Assembly (NCBI GenBank): GCA_021613335.1
Contig: JAJTWR010000299.1
Span: 977,501 to 1,041,500, forward strand
DNA from: Whitmania pigra
Lineage: Eukaryota > Annelida > Clitellata > Hirudinida > Haemopidae
DNA: 64,000 nt
Direction: 5' to 3'
Shown here: in pieces, positions 33,460 through 48,038 of the stretch
How positions within the stretch are numbered: the stretch's first letter is position 1
Layout: each line of letters opens with the position of its first letter
The notes under the pieces: generated by a model
Database searches by the model: none
What the model was told of the DNA's origin: nothing
The model's input: only the letters and a program-made list of their open reading frames with translations
Made by a program: the position numbers and the translations under genes

Positions 33460-35885
33460 TTAGTCATTAAAAAGTTCTGCGGGTATTGCAGACGTACCAA
33501 ACTCCAATTCTTTCCTTCGCTTGTTTATTTCCTCTTGGAGTTTCAAAGCCTTAAAATAGGATACAAGCAGAACATGTTATTGAAACATATTTCGGTTATT
33601 GGAAGACTTTTTACTAACAATTTCAAGATCTTTTTCTGCAGTCAACATTATTTGGTGGGGTTCCATAGTGGAGTAAGATCTATTTTTCATCACAGCTATG
33701 TGTTCTGTAACTTTGTTTTTCAAGAAGTTTTCATGACTTAATCTGCAATTTAAAACAAAATGCACAAAATTAGTTGACACATTTGTTGAATGAAATTATT
33801 TCACTCAATACTTTGCTTTTTCTAGTTGAACCTTCTTGCTGAAACTCATGTTACTTGGTTTGACCTTCCTTTCTCTATTCATTTTGTTCTGCAATTGTGT
33901 TCAAATACATGCTTTTGCAACAAATGGCAAAAGTGCTTAAGGTGTAATTCTCAAAGAGTTGTTCAAAACTCACAAATATCCTTTCACCATCTGAGATCAT
34001 TCTGAAATTACTTCTTGACACTCCAAATGGTGCATTAGCTGCTGGTTCCACAAAATCTTCAAAATGAACAAAACATTCACCATTCCAATAAAATACCAAA
34101 ATGTGGTAGTTGTGCATCAGGAAAGATTTCATATATCTATTTATAAAATAATCCTTAAAAATTCCACATAAGTAATAAATAATCCTAAATAAATAACTAT
34201 CTACTCAGAAATCAAACTTTACTAACCTAATCTTCCTCCATTTGACATCTTTTCCTGTATTCTTATAATCTGCATCCTCTTATATTTGTCCTTCCATTTC
34301 TTTACATTTTCCTCACTTCTTTTATTCACAAAATAACTTTTAAGATATCTGTCTTCGAAATCATCATTATCAGCATCTTACTTCAGTGCTTGAATTTCTG
34401 CATCTTGTTTCTGCATTTTTTGTTTCAACTTTGCAAGCATGACTTCTTTTTTAAATCTTTCTTCTAGCATTGGCTCTGATATCGGTTTCCCATAGGTGTC
34501 GTTGAGGTATTTATCACTCTGTTTCTTGAAAACTTTTTTCATGCTAAATGTTTTTGATGTAATGATAAATAATTAATTAGAATAAAATTTATTTTTTTAA
34601 TTTATTACCTAGCATTTATTGCTAAGGTTACATTCACATTAAAAGCTTACATATTTTCAAACAAACTAAACATAGCTGCAAAAGATGGTGGATGAAAAAT
34701 ATTAATTGAAATGGCATGACATGTTACACTAAACATTATTGAGAGGATGAAAGTGAACAGTCAATCCCCAGGAATTGTTTTCAAATTAAATTTCTAGGTT
34801 ATTCCATGCAAACACCTGGGTTGTTGAGACTTTTTTTGGCAGAGTTTTTCATGAAGTGAGAAAAATTTCTTGCCCCTTTTCTTCCCAGAGTTTAACTCAA
34901 TTAGGTCATCAGTTGTTATGCCGTTATTATTGGTGTTATTTTGGTTGCTATCTGTCTCTGTAGACAGATACAATTGTTTAATTTAAACAATTGCTAAATA
35001 TATTTCAAACATCTAATTTAAATAATTGCTAAATATATTTCAAACATCTAATTTAAACAATTGCTAAATATATTTCAAACATCTAATTTAAACAATTGCT
35101 AAATATATTTGAAACATCTCATTTGAAATGTTGTGAGACCTTGCTTTGCTTGAAGTATAGCCAATAAATGTTGTTTTATCTGTTTAATGCCTCCGTGGAT
35201 GACATGATTAGGTGGATATTCCAGAGGATTATTTCTGACATTAATGGCCATCAGACTATTTATGGCTCCTAAAACAATGGACAATTTGATATTATCACAA
35301 AAGATGAAATCATTATTTATTGTAACCATTACCCAATTCTGAAGGCAATGACTTTAGGTGATTGTTTTCAAGAAGAATAACTTCCAATGATTCATGATTT
35401 TGTAGACCTTCACTTGGTAGAGCGGTTAAATGGTTGTTTCTCAGATCTAACCATTTTAATAATGGTAAACATTTAAAAAAATTCTTTGGCAACTCAGTTA
35501 AGTTGTTGCCTTCAAGATTTAATCTCTGACAAAATTTAAGATTGATAAATAACTATCAAACTCTTATATTTACGTAATAACATACTTGAACCAAGTCCAA
35601 ATTATCTATATCCAGCCAAGATTGAGGAAATTCTAACAAGTTTTTCCTTGATAAATTTAATATATTATTTTTGATGACCAATAATTCATTCTCGATGTCC
35701 TCTGTGGATTCTTTATTATCAAAAAGATGACCTTCAAAATCTGCTTCTTTTTGATTTTCTATCGTATTCAATGTACTTGTCTCATCATTTGGTTCAAGTT
35801 TCAAATTCGACAAGTTTAAAGAAATACTGCAAGATTCTGTGACAGCTTCACCACTTTCACTATCATCAATAAGTATATTTTCCAT
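33460..35885 (-). pseudogene. LRRC27-like gene with one in-frame stop
   Basis: Nine exons on the minus strand: 35885-35586, 35525-35333, 35268-35140, 34957-34816, 34543-34227, 34056-33974, 33888-33812, 33742-33619, 33549-33460. All eight joins keep phase, giving 485 codons with one TAA at 34378-34380 (codon 310). N-terminus is acidic; about residues 85-205 are leucine-rich repeats (LNLEGNNLTELP, LKWLDLRNNHLTALP, INVRNNPLEYPP) as in vertebrate LRRC27. The C-terminal half is Lys/Glu-rich and coiled, with a MLTAEKDLEIALKLQEEI block matching the LRRC27 C-terminus. The function of LRRC27 is poorly known. Everything except the one stop looks conserved, so it may be a sequencing error, an allele, a recent loss of function or readthrough. 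The frame before the stop could still make a 309-residue LRR protein. Confidence 0.75.
34980..35126. repeat. 35-bp tandem repeat, about four copies
   Basis: Four near-identical 35-bp units starting ATTTAAACAATTGCTAAATA and ending AACATCTA, located in LRRC27 intron 3 and ending within 15 bases of exon 3. Confidence 0.9.
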
Positions 35886-36764
35886 AGTTCAAGCGATGCC
35901 TTCTAAATAATCAAATCTAAGAAACCAAATAATCTCATACCGCACCGACACAAACTTTTGATTTACCAGGTTGCTATGACATCCAAACAACAAAAAATCT
36001 TAAATGCAAACTAAACATTTTAAATACATTAGCGGTTGAGCGCTTTATTTTTTGTTGCAATTACAATTTTCAAAACAGTTTAATTTTTTAGATTGTACTA
36101 CATAGTGGCGTAGCTATGATGGGTTGTCCGCCACGGAAGCCGTGGCTAAGGGTAAGCCAAATTGAAAATATTAAGCGGGAGGAACAAAATTATCAGTTTC
36201 GCCCCGAGCACACCCCTAGCGTTAAGTCTTTTTTAGCTCTGGCATTACTCTAACGAGATGACCTTTTTAGCTTGTCGCAAATGTCAATAGCAACAAGAAT
36301 CGGGGAGAGGGCGCTGCCATTCCTGCTTTTATCCCATTTGCCTTCATTTACTTAATAAATTGCATGTTACGTTCACACAAAAGTGCCATCGAATGTCCTG
36401 CCTTGAGCCTATGATTTTACCAACAAGTCACTCAAGATTAGAAAAAATGATTAATTTATTTAGCTATAAATAATAAATAAATCCCTTCATTTTTTCTTTA
36501 TTACTAAGAGGCATGAAAATCACTTCTTTATTGTGCATATAATATTAGGGAAGTCTTTCATTTCAGCTTTAACCAGGTAAGAAACCTTGCACGACTTCTC
36601 ACCAAAAGTCATTCTCAAATTATGTCCCTGCATAATATGCAAATTACTTATTTTATTACATTTGCAGCAGTCATCAAATAAAAGTTTGTAAAAAATAATT
36701 ATAGAAATTCAACAACAATTTCTGCTTAATTACCTTTGATACGAAATAACAAAGCTCAAGATGG
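35886..36764. other. Intergenic; possible element remnant near 36105
   Basis: LRRC27 5' flank and the 3' flank of the intronless membrane-protein gene. Around 36105-36400 is a GC-richer segment starting TAGTGGCGTAGCTATGATGG, similar in style to the ends of MITE-type elements, with a small palindrome GCCACGGAAGCCGTGGC. No matching inverted end was found. Confidence 0.4.
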
Positions 36765-39638
36765 TTAGATGTTTTCCTCAGGCATATATACTGCTACATC
36801 AATTCTAGGGAAAGACATATTGTGCCAACTTTCTTCAGAAAGTCTTTGTGAAAGGCATTTTTCTCTTATGAGGTAAGAGCTCATATTACCAGTGAGTCTT
36901 AGAATTTGCTCTTCGCCAGTTGGTAAATCTTGAAAGGTTGGAACATTTTTGTAACTGGGGGAATTCTGAGGTAGTTCTATGTCAAAAGGAAAGTCCCGTA
37001 TTGGCCAACATTGCACGAAGTTCTTTATTGTATTGTCAAGCTTATTTCGGAAAGTGACTGATTCAAAATCAACCTCAACTGATGGCTGTTTTATTAAGGA
37101 TCTTAATATCAGTGGTAGCATTCCTCCTGCCATGGTAGCCAGCATTTGGTTGGTGTGAGAAATATTGTAGGCTGTTCCGTAGGTCAACACTATGACAAAG
37201 AGGAAAAAAATGAAAGTAAGAATTTTGAGAAATTGTTTTGTTGCTTCCAGATGACTTTCGTACACTGGACCCGGAATACCTGGAACTTTTATCGAGCAAA
37301 CATCTTCGAAAAGTTTTCTAGATATTCTTGGAACATTGTGACTGTCAATGAACATCACCAAGTTTCTTATCAGCCAGTGATTTGGAGGAGCAGTTGAAAT
37401 TTCGTCAGATTTTACACTTTCTCCGATTAATTTAAGACCTCTGTTTTCTTGCTTTTCTTCCGGCATCCCCGTGATTTCGCTCAGATCAGACTCTAGAATA
37501 TCGCCAAGGGTCTTAAACAGAGACTTGTTGAGTTTTAGGTACCTTTTGTTGACACTGCTGTAACACTGAAGACCGTAAGCTATTATCGTAAAAACAAGAA
37601 CCACATACTTTAAAAGCTCAGCTGCATTGACTAATATCCCCATGATGATGAAAATTACAAACTCAACCAGAGAACCAACGATTTCAGAAAGTAGAATGAC
37701 AACCGAAATTACAGTAATTATCCCGACAAGCATGGTTACGATGTACATGAAAATGTCTACCCTCCTGATTGATCTGTGTTTCACGATAGTGGAAATTGAG
37801 GAAAGTGTGTCATCCCATTCGTCTGCTAATCTTGACTCTAACGTATCAATATTCAAATAACAGATTTCTTTCATCTGGTTTTCCAAATGCTTTTCATCAT
37901 TGGAACTTCTGTTTGAATATCTTGCAATATCGAATATTTTAATGCTGTGATCAACTAGCTTTTTTGTCTGATAAGGTTTGTCTTGCTTGTGAATTCTTGT
38001 CTTGCTGGTAATTGCAGTTATTGAATGTACAACGATTCTGATTACGAGATAGAATGAGGGGACAAAATAAAAAATCGCAAGTAATCCGTTCAGAGGTATC
38101 ATAATCGGCCAGTAAATGAGACCAACTAGAAAACCCATTAATCCAAACCTTTTTAGTGGCCAGATGATGTTAGACATCACAACTTTACAAACTTCAGTCC
38201 ATTCCAAAGAATGCAAATCTTGAAAGGAACTGAGAATAATTTTCATAAGCCTACCTTCTTCCAATCTGTTGGATGCAATCGCCAAATTGAGAGCAGTTAA
38301 GAAGTAGAAAATGTAAATAAAAATGAAGAGTGGATGGGTCGGCAGGAGATATTTGAGTAAACTTCCGTCAAAATTATCCGAAAGTCCCAGACGACTCAAA
38401 GCATTTTTCCTAAAGAGAATGTCTCCATATTCATAAGCATAAAAAACTACCAAGCGCACTCCAAATGGTACATGGATGAGCAAGACAAATAGCAGCATAG
38501 ACATGTAATAACAACATCGATTCCAAGTGTAAGTCTTTGTTCTACAGCAACAGCTTTTCAAAGTGTTTTCGAAACAACAAGACTTGAATGGTTCTACATT
38601 TCTTATGGAACATTTAAAAAAGGCATCAAAAATAGTTTCCAACAAGCCTGTATAAACTTTGTCTTCCGGCATCGTCCTCCTGTAGTCGACACTGATTTCC
38701 AACTGAGTTATTTTTACATCAGTTGGTTGTCCATAGATTACTTGTTTCACAGAATTCTGTAGCTTCACCATATTTCTGAAGCTCCTCAAATCTAAACATT
38801 TCTTAGCCACATTGTCGGTCGGGTAATCATCACTGAAGAAAATTACTTTTCTGATAACTGTTTCTTTTAACTTGACTACATACGGGATAATTTCTTTTAC
38901 CAGGGACAACATGAACGGAACAAAGAGCAGTGGTCCAAAGAAGTATAGAAGAATTCTAACTGCTATCAGCATGTCTTTAAGCAAGGTCAACCAAATATTT
39001 ACCTTACTATAGTCTTCCAAGATTTCACCAGTGTTTTCGTCTTTGGTATAACAGACAACTTCAATGTAAGCAACGTCATAACTCTCCTTTATGACACGAT
39101 GGCAAATTCTGTCGTCGTAAGAAAGAGCTACAGGTCCATCAAAAATAAAGTCTCTAACCAGCAAGTACTTTATTGCATTTATTTTATTACTTTCATCGAG
39201 TAATGCAAAGCAATTTGTTGGTCGGTCAATTAAACTGACACGAAGGTGTGCTGCATTGGAAGAAAGAGTCAGACTCGACAAAGAATCGTGCTTGAATTGC
39301 AATTCTGCAAGAGTCCTTCCATGGCTGGTGGTTATTCTCATCCACTTGTGAAGATCAAGAGCAATTCTTGTGCTTTCCATGGGATCGCCTGATGAGTTGG
39401 TCTCTATGTTGATAGTGAATTCTATGAATGATTTCTTATCCACTTTGAGAAGTTTGGAAAGCGTGTTATTTATGAAAGCATCTTTTGACGCTAGATAACA
39501 TCCAGGTTTGCCGATTGTGAGAGCAGGAACTAATTCTCTTTTAACCAGGACGTTCGAAAGTGCATGTGCAGTGATGAAACAGAGTATTCCGTTGAATAGC
39601 ATAAAGCCAATTCCTGTGCAAGTCACGAAAGTCATCAT
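36765..39638 (-). CDS. Unrecognised intronless multipass membrane protein
   Basis: A single uninterrupted frame of 957 residues. Predicted hydrophobic segments lie near residues 8-30, 215-245, 376-400, 432-456, 500-536 (probably two), 628-690 (two or three) and 803-850 (two). Between the first and second is a roughly 190-residue extracellular-type region with Cys47, Cys143, Cys179 and Cys196. A Cys cluster (KSCCFENTLKSCCC, about 352-365) precedes the third segment. The last 100 residues are soluble. I considered the DC-STAMP/sneaky family but do not see its signature. I know no family for it. Every other sizeable gene here has many introns, so the lack of introns is striking and may reflect retroposition or transfer. 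ATG-ATG at the start; the second Met may be used. Confidence 0.85.
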   Translation of the reverse strand: MMTFVTCTGIGFMLFNGILCFITAHALSNVLVKRELVPALTIGKPGCYLASKDAFINNTLSKLLKVDKKSFIEFTINIETNSSGDPMESTRIALDLHKWMRITTSHGRTLAELQFKHDSLSSLTLSSNAAHLRVSLIDRPTNCFALLDESNKINAIKYLLVRDFIFDGPVALSYDDRICHRVIKESYDVAYIEVVCYTKDENTGEILEDYSKVNIWLTLLKDMLIAVRILLYFFGPLLFVPFMLSLVKEIIPYVVKLKETVIRKVIFFSDDYPTDNVAKKCLDLRSFRNMVKLQNSVKQVIYGQPTDVKITQLEISVDYRRTMPEDKVYTGLLETIFDAFFKCSIRNVEPFKSCCFENTLKSCCCRTKTYTWNRCCYYMSMLLFVLLIHVPFGVRLVVFYAYEYGDILFRKNALSRLGLSDNFDGSLLKYLLPTHPLFIFIYIFYFLTALNLAIASNRLEEGRLMKIILSSFQDLHSLEWTEVCKVVMSNIIWPLKRFGLMGFLVGLIYWPIMIPLNGLLAIFYFVPSFYLVIRIVVHSITAITSKTRIHKQDKPYQTKKLVDHSIKIFDIARYSNRSSNDEKHLENQMKEICYLNIDTLESRLADEWDDTLSSISTIVKHRSIRRVDIFMYIVTMLVGIITVISVVILLSEIVGSLVEFVIFIIMGILVNAAELLKYVVLVFTIIAYGLQCYSSVNKRYLKLNKSLFKTLGDILESDLSEITGMPEEKQENRGLKLIGESVKSDEISTAPPNHWLIRNLVMFIDSHNVPRISRKLFEDVCSIKVPGIPGPVYESHLEATKQFLKILTFIFFLFVIVLTYGTAYNISHTNQMLATMAGGMLPLILRSLIKQPSVEVDFESVTFRNKLDNTIKNFVQCWPIRDFPFDIELPQNSPSYKNVPTFQDLPTGEEQILRLTGNMSSYLIREKCLSQRLSEESWHNMSFPRIDVAVYMPEENI

Positions 39639-40375
39639 AGCTGCTGATAACCGTTAAGTAAACAAATTGATATTATTAGAATGGTCTGCCCTTGCGGTCT
39701 GAGAAAAGATATTATCGTCGAAACAGCGGTCGCAGGCATGCTTTTTGACCAAGGACTAGCCTGAATGAGTTACAAGCTCCCGTTGTCGCTTTTGTTACTG
39801 CACTTTCATTACTACAAAATAACCTAGCTAAATTAATCCGCTTCTTATTTGTTAATATCAATTTTTAGCCTGTACGTAGAACCCATTGAACAAATCGACG
39901 TAAAGGTAACAAATAATCTCAAAACCTAGCTCTTGTAGACTGTCTACAATGGCAACAATGCCAGGCGTTTGTTTTGTCGCGAGGGTCTGAATTGAAGAGA
40001 TAACTGACAGAGTGAGAGGAAATATTGGGTAATTTAATGCGGGAACACGACGATTGTTCTCAGTGTGATCATGATAATCATCTCAGTAAATATGAGCTCA
40101 CTTCCTAAGTACATTATTCCTGAATTATCAATGTGGATGAATTTTAATAATAATATAAATAACAACAATAACAAGATATTGTAGTAGAGAAAGTATGTGT
40201 AGGGATTGCATGGATAGCTTGTTTGAAACCACTCTCATCCACAAGTGCGTTCGTCGTGCAAATAACAGGGACAATTTTCTTAATAACCTCAATTTCACAC
40301 TATTCAATTCTCTCGTGACTGGAGTTGGTTATAAAACTCCGGATGTGCCGGGTAGCTAATCTTCGAGTTTGAAAA
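39639..40375. other. Divergent intergenic region
   Basis: Between the divergent intronless membrane-protein gene (-) and the cysteine-rich gene (+). It carries the TATA box at 40330. No other feature identified. Confidence 0.6.
40330..40336 (+). promoter_or_regulatory. TATA box, cysteine-rich protein 1
   Basis: TATAAAA 40 bases before the ATG at 40376. This would leave a very short 5' leader of about 15 bases, so the true start could be elsewhere. Confidence 0.35.
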
Positions 40376-41171
40376 ATGCTGAAGCTGATTTTGTTCATGA
40401 TTTTCCTGCACCTTCTCGACTGCTTAGGTTGGTGATGTTTTTCCCCAAAAAGATACAATTTACTTTCTAATCGACTTATCACCAATGGTAACGTTTACCA
40501 GATGTTGAAGGTGATGAGCTGAGAGAGGATATCTTATCGGCTTTGGAATCGTGAGTAGTTGTAAGATCTGATATGGTCAATCATCCAATTTAATATGGAG
40601 AAACAGCTAATTAATAATCGTAAAGTAATTAATTTTAAATTACACATTAGAGAATCTAGTAATTATCCGCTTCATGGTTACGACGAGGAGCGAAGCCTCA
40701 GGGGACTATTTGACTGCAGAGATGAGGGCAGTCGATGCGGTGGCTTCGTATCCTGCTGCAAGGGTCTCTACTGTTACTGGAAGAATGGCTATAGTCTCAT
40801 TAGAGTAAGCATGAGAATTTATATTATATAGATATGAGCACGTTAAGTATTATTTGTTTTTAATTATTTTTACTTGCTCCATGTATTACTCTAACAATGC
40901 TTTAGTATTTAAAATTTAAATTTTAAAAATTAAATTCACATAGACTGGAGTCTGCGTTACTTGCGTGGACAAGAACCAAACATGTCAACACCACGCCCAT
41001 TGCTGTGGGGGTCTGGTATGTCAGAAGGGCAAGGCTTTGTACATCGATGGGATCTGCTCCGACAAGTCAAGTCAAGGTCAACCTTGTTACGAGAAGGCTC
41101 AATGTTCAAGCAATAACTGCATTCGAAATGCATGGCAGAGGATGGTGTTTCAAAATGGATACTGCGAGTGA
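40376..41171 (+). CDS. Secreted cysteine-rich protein 1
   Basis: Four exons: 40376-40427, 40502-40550, 40660-40804, 40944-41171; phases 1, 2, 0; 157 residues. Exon 1 is a signal peptide (MLKLILFMIFLHLLDC). A spacer of about 40 residues precedes the first Cys motif (CRDEGSRCGG, VSCCKGLYCYWKNGYSLI). A longer second Cys module follows with CVTCV, HCCGGLVCQKG, GICSDKSSQGQPC and SSNNC, ending GYCE. The spacing of CxxxxxxC, CC and CxxC-type pairs recalls the compact disulphide folds of prokineticin/astakine and Dickkopf proteins; that is a resemblance, not an assignment. The gene at 51821-52556 has the same four-exon plan, same phases, and a last exon of exactly the same length (228 bp). Probably an extracellular signalling or binding protein. 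Confidence 0.82.
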
Positions 41172-42344
41172 AGAAGTTTTCAATTTCAATTGGGAATTTG
41201 ACTAGTTTATTATTCCGCAATGAATTGCATTTCAATTACTTATGTTGTATTTTGACTTTAAATTAAATATTTGGCATGTGTATCGAATTAAACTCTAATT
41301 ATATTTGTGAGTTCTCGTTGAATGTCACTTGGTAAACATATTCATTAGGCCGTGTATACCTAGTAATAGCAACCTAATCAATATGTGATCAATGAGGTTT
41401 TCACTGCTGACAGGCATGTGGTATTAATATAAAGGGGTTATATGTTGTTGTCATATTCTAAGCATCACAACTTCTATCACTACATGCAATTAGTCTAAAA
41501 CTTTGTTATTATTAAAATAATTAAATTAAAATATTATTATATTATTAAATGCTTAGAATCATCTCGACCAGAAAATGAAAATGCTTGCCTTAGTCTTAAT
41601 TTCAAGTAGTTCGGCAATTTATTTAAAGGAAATATTTTGCCTTTTGGGGATTTGCTCGAATTTTTCATTTTTCAGAAACATTTGGTACCAGTTTAAGTCG
41701 ATTATCAGGGAATCCAGAATGTAGTCTAGAGGCTACAAATCTGCTTTCGTCGGAAATTAAAAAATATGTAAAACTTTTATCATAAATAAACTATAAATTA
41801 TCAAATATATTCTAATAATTTAGGAAAGACTTAATAGAAGTACTTGATCATGTTTCGTTTCTCGATTTAGTTTCGATAAAATTAAAATTGAAACTAAAAT
41901 TGCAAAAGGAAATTTTTTTTTCTATGAAAGAATTGACGTTCACGATATGAAAGAGAATTTATTATTTTTAAAATTTGAAACGTTGAGAAGATCGAATATC
42001 TTCGAAAACTTAAATAGCGCTGTTGTTGCGCAGAACAAAAATATTTTAGTTAATTGTCACATGAATGTCAAGATAAATTAGAATATTTTGCATTTATTAA
42101 CTATATTTCTTCGGTAACTTTATTTAAACAAACATTTATGATCTTAGGCTGTCACCAATAGTAGTGTTCTTTAATAATGCTTGCACTAATATATGATTTT
42201 AATAATTTTGTAATTTAGATCAATACAATAAAAATACATATCTTTGTTTATCATATGTGACTTTACCCATGTCATTAACATGACATCATAGGCATCATCA
42301 ACATAAACCCGAAGAGGACCGCAAGCTTCGCTTCTGTTTAACTC
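41172..42344. other. Intergenic; possible short transcript
   Basis: A TATAAAGG at 41428-41435 is followed at 41575 by a 49-codon frame beginning MKMLALVLISSSSAIYL, which looks like a signal peptide. The rest of the frame has no recognisable feature, so this is a weak candidate only. Confidence 0.25.
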
Positions 42345-45830
<3,486 letters not shown>

Positions 45831-47034
45831 TTGGCGTATAAAATTCAAACTTCAAAATTATATATAATATATAATTATTTTTGGTTTGATTTTTATCAAA
45901 TTTATTTTTAGGTTACAACGGAAAGACTCTGTCACGTTGTGAATGTAATTGATTCTTCAAGTATGGACCGTGAAATGCTTTCATTCTTATTTTCATAATT
46001 AAATTTATTATCGGCGAAAATTTGTTTATCCTTAGTTTTATTGATTTTGGTACAGACGAAATCACCAATAGTAAATAATGTAATAGAAATAGAAAAGTAT
46101 TTTAAAAAAAGTGGATAATAAGATGGGCAGATGCTTCTGCTACAAATGTTACAAATTTCTACACAAATTGTGTTAGCAATAAGGCATTTTATAAATGCTT
46201 GATCAAACTGTTAAAACTGCTCTTTACACATCTTCAATAATTTTCTCATTACTTTTTCGTTGTCTGCACTGTTTTTTTGCGAACCTCATCCACGCGATCC
46301 ATTTTATTTTAATGTACTAGAAACGTTTCGGTCAGACTCAGGGGAGCGGCATATTGAGGGAATACGTAAAAATTAACAAATTGAAGAAATAGCCGCCCCT
46401 TTTGTCAAGTTTTTTTTATTAAAATTAACTAAATTTATATTTTATGAAGTTAAGACGATATATGTGACCTCATTTCGAAAACCATCTGTCCATTCACAGC
46501 GCCTAAATTGGCTAATGCATAAATATTAATCAGCCCGGCGTCATTCTAGACACGGGCTTGTAAATATGCAGGCGGGCAATTGTTTTGGCCACTTTGAGAG
46601 GACCGTGGTTAGTGTGTTTGTGCACCTCATATAACTGAATGCTTCTGCTGTCTCAGAAAACTTTGTAGCTAAATCTCACTCCTGAGCTAAGGTATCTTAA
46701 ATACTAACCGGAAAACAAGTAAAAACTTTAAAAGTTTGAATTTTAGTCATTTAATCGTCAAATGTAAATATGGAAAATATTAAATATTCAAAAGAACGTT
46801 ATGAAAATATATCTTTCAACGAAGTATTATCACCCAAGTTTGTAAGCAAAATGATTTTAAAACCAGAACGACTATACGCACCTCAATATTTAATATTTGA
46901 TCAGAAAATGTGAAAAGTCATAATCGGAAGAGGAGTCATAATCCCAGAGTAATAATTGCACAATTTATGGAAAATTCAAACAAGAAATCACGTGCACATA
47001 ATTAAGTGATTAAAGGTGGAGCTCGAGTTATTAA
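45831..47034. other. Intergenic, no gene seen
   Basis: No supported gene. A possible 5' exon (46771-46842: ATG, 24 codons, then GTAAGC) was not matched to any downstream exon. Confidence 0.4.
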
Positions 47035-48038
47035 TTACGTATATTTGCAAAGTAGAAATAACACTCGACAGAGGTGTGTTCTTTTCAAGTGATTTATGCA
47101 GCGTTTATAAATCCTAAATTTACAGGGACATATTGGACATTTCCAAAGATGTTGTCCACTACCTGTAAAACGAACAGCTGAGTTGAAACCGGTAATAAAA
47201 ACCAATGCAATAATATTAATACTGTAAAGTAAACAAACTTGGCGTGAATTGTAGAAATAAAATAATACCAATAATTAATATTTATAATAATAATAAGTTA
47301 ACTCACAAAGTTCACCCTTCCTGTTTGAGTGTTTGTAAAATGACTTCAACTTTCTGAACGACTGTTTGCAATGTCCACATTGAGTAACTCGTCCCAGAAA
47401 TAACTTCGGCGTTTCCAGATGTTTTTCCAGGTAATCCTAAAAGATATTTTGATAAGTCTTATCGATTCCAATAAAGTCATATCACTAGTTTTACAATAAA
47501 TAAATCAATTACTCCTAAATCTAATAGTAAATTAAACACATAAGATCAATTAATACATGATAAAAACTAATTAAATAAAATAGAGTACCCAGTTATATTT
47601 CTCTTGGAAACCATGGTTGCACAGTGAGATGGAATTTGAAGCTTCGGCAGAACGGCGACGGGGTGACCTTGAACGGCTGAGAGTTGATTCTCTGGCAGGC
47701 CGAAGAGTTTTCCTTGAACGGCTGGGAGTTGATTCTCTGGCAGGCCGAAGAGTTTTCCTTGAACGGCTGGGAGTTGATTCTCTGGCAGGCCGAAGAGTTT
47801 TCCTTGAACGGCTGGGAGTTGATTCTCTGGCAGGCCGAAGAGTTTCCCTTGAACGGCTGGGAGTTGATTCTCTGGCAGGCCGACGAGTTTCCCTTGAACG
47901 GCTGAGAGTTGATTCTCTGGCAGGCTGACGATATGCCCTTGAACGGCTGGGAGTTGATTCTCTGGCAGGCCGACGAGATGCCCTTGAACGGTTAGGAGCT
48001 AAATCTCTGGCACGTCGGCCAATCATTTTTCCAAGCAT
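47035..48038 (-). CDS. C2H2 zinc-finger protein with RS-type 15-residue repeat
   Basis: Three exons on the minus strand: 48038-47589, 47436-47307, 47162-47035; phases 0 and 1; 235 residues. Residues about 17-125 are seven to eight tandem copies of a 15-residue unit of the form RSRxxxRPARESTPS (45 bp at DNA level), basic and rich in Arg-Ser pairs. A short spacer follows, then a degenerate finger CGHCKQSFRKLKSFYKHSN (one His only) and a canonical finger CPICPCKFRIYKRCINHLKR then TH (C-x2-C-x12-H-x4-H). The repeat units are nearly identical, pointing to recent expansion. RS stretches suggest splicing- or RNA-related nuclear roles; that is inference. No known family recognised. Confidence 0.68.
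47640..48000. repeat. 45-bp tandem repeat within exon 1 of the zinc-finger gene
   Basis: About eight copies of a 45-bp unit containing GAACGGCTGGGAGTTGATTC and TCTGGCAGGCCGA. Copies differ by a few bases. Because 45 is a multiple of three, all six frames stay open for long stretches. Confidence 0.95.

Noticed and set aside
36765..39638. Assignment of the 957-residue protein to DC-STAMP/sneaky
   Set aside because: The expected C-terminal signature and RING-type end are not visible; left as unrecognised.
47617..47928. Plus-strand frames of 103 and 73 codons over the RS repeat
   Set aside because: Shadow frames kept open because the 45-bp unit is a multiple of three; the minus-strand frame has introns, a zinc finger and a sensible start.
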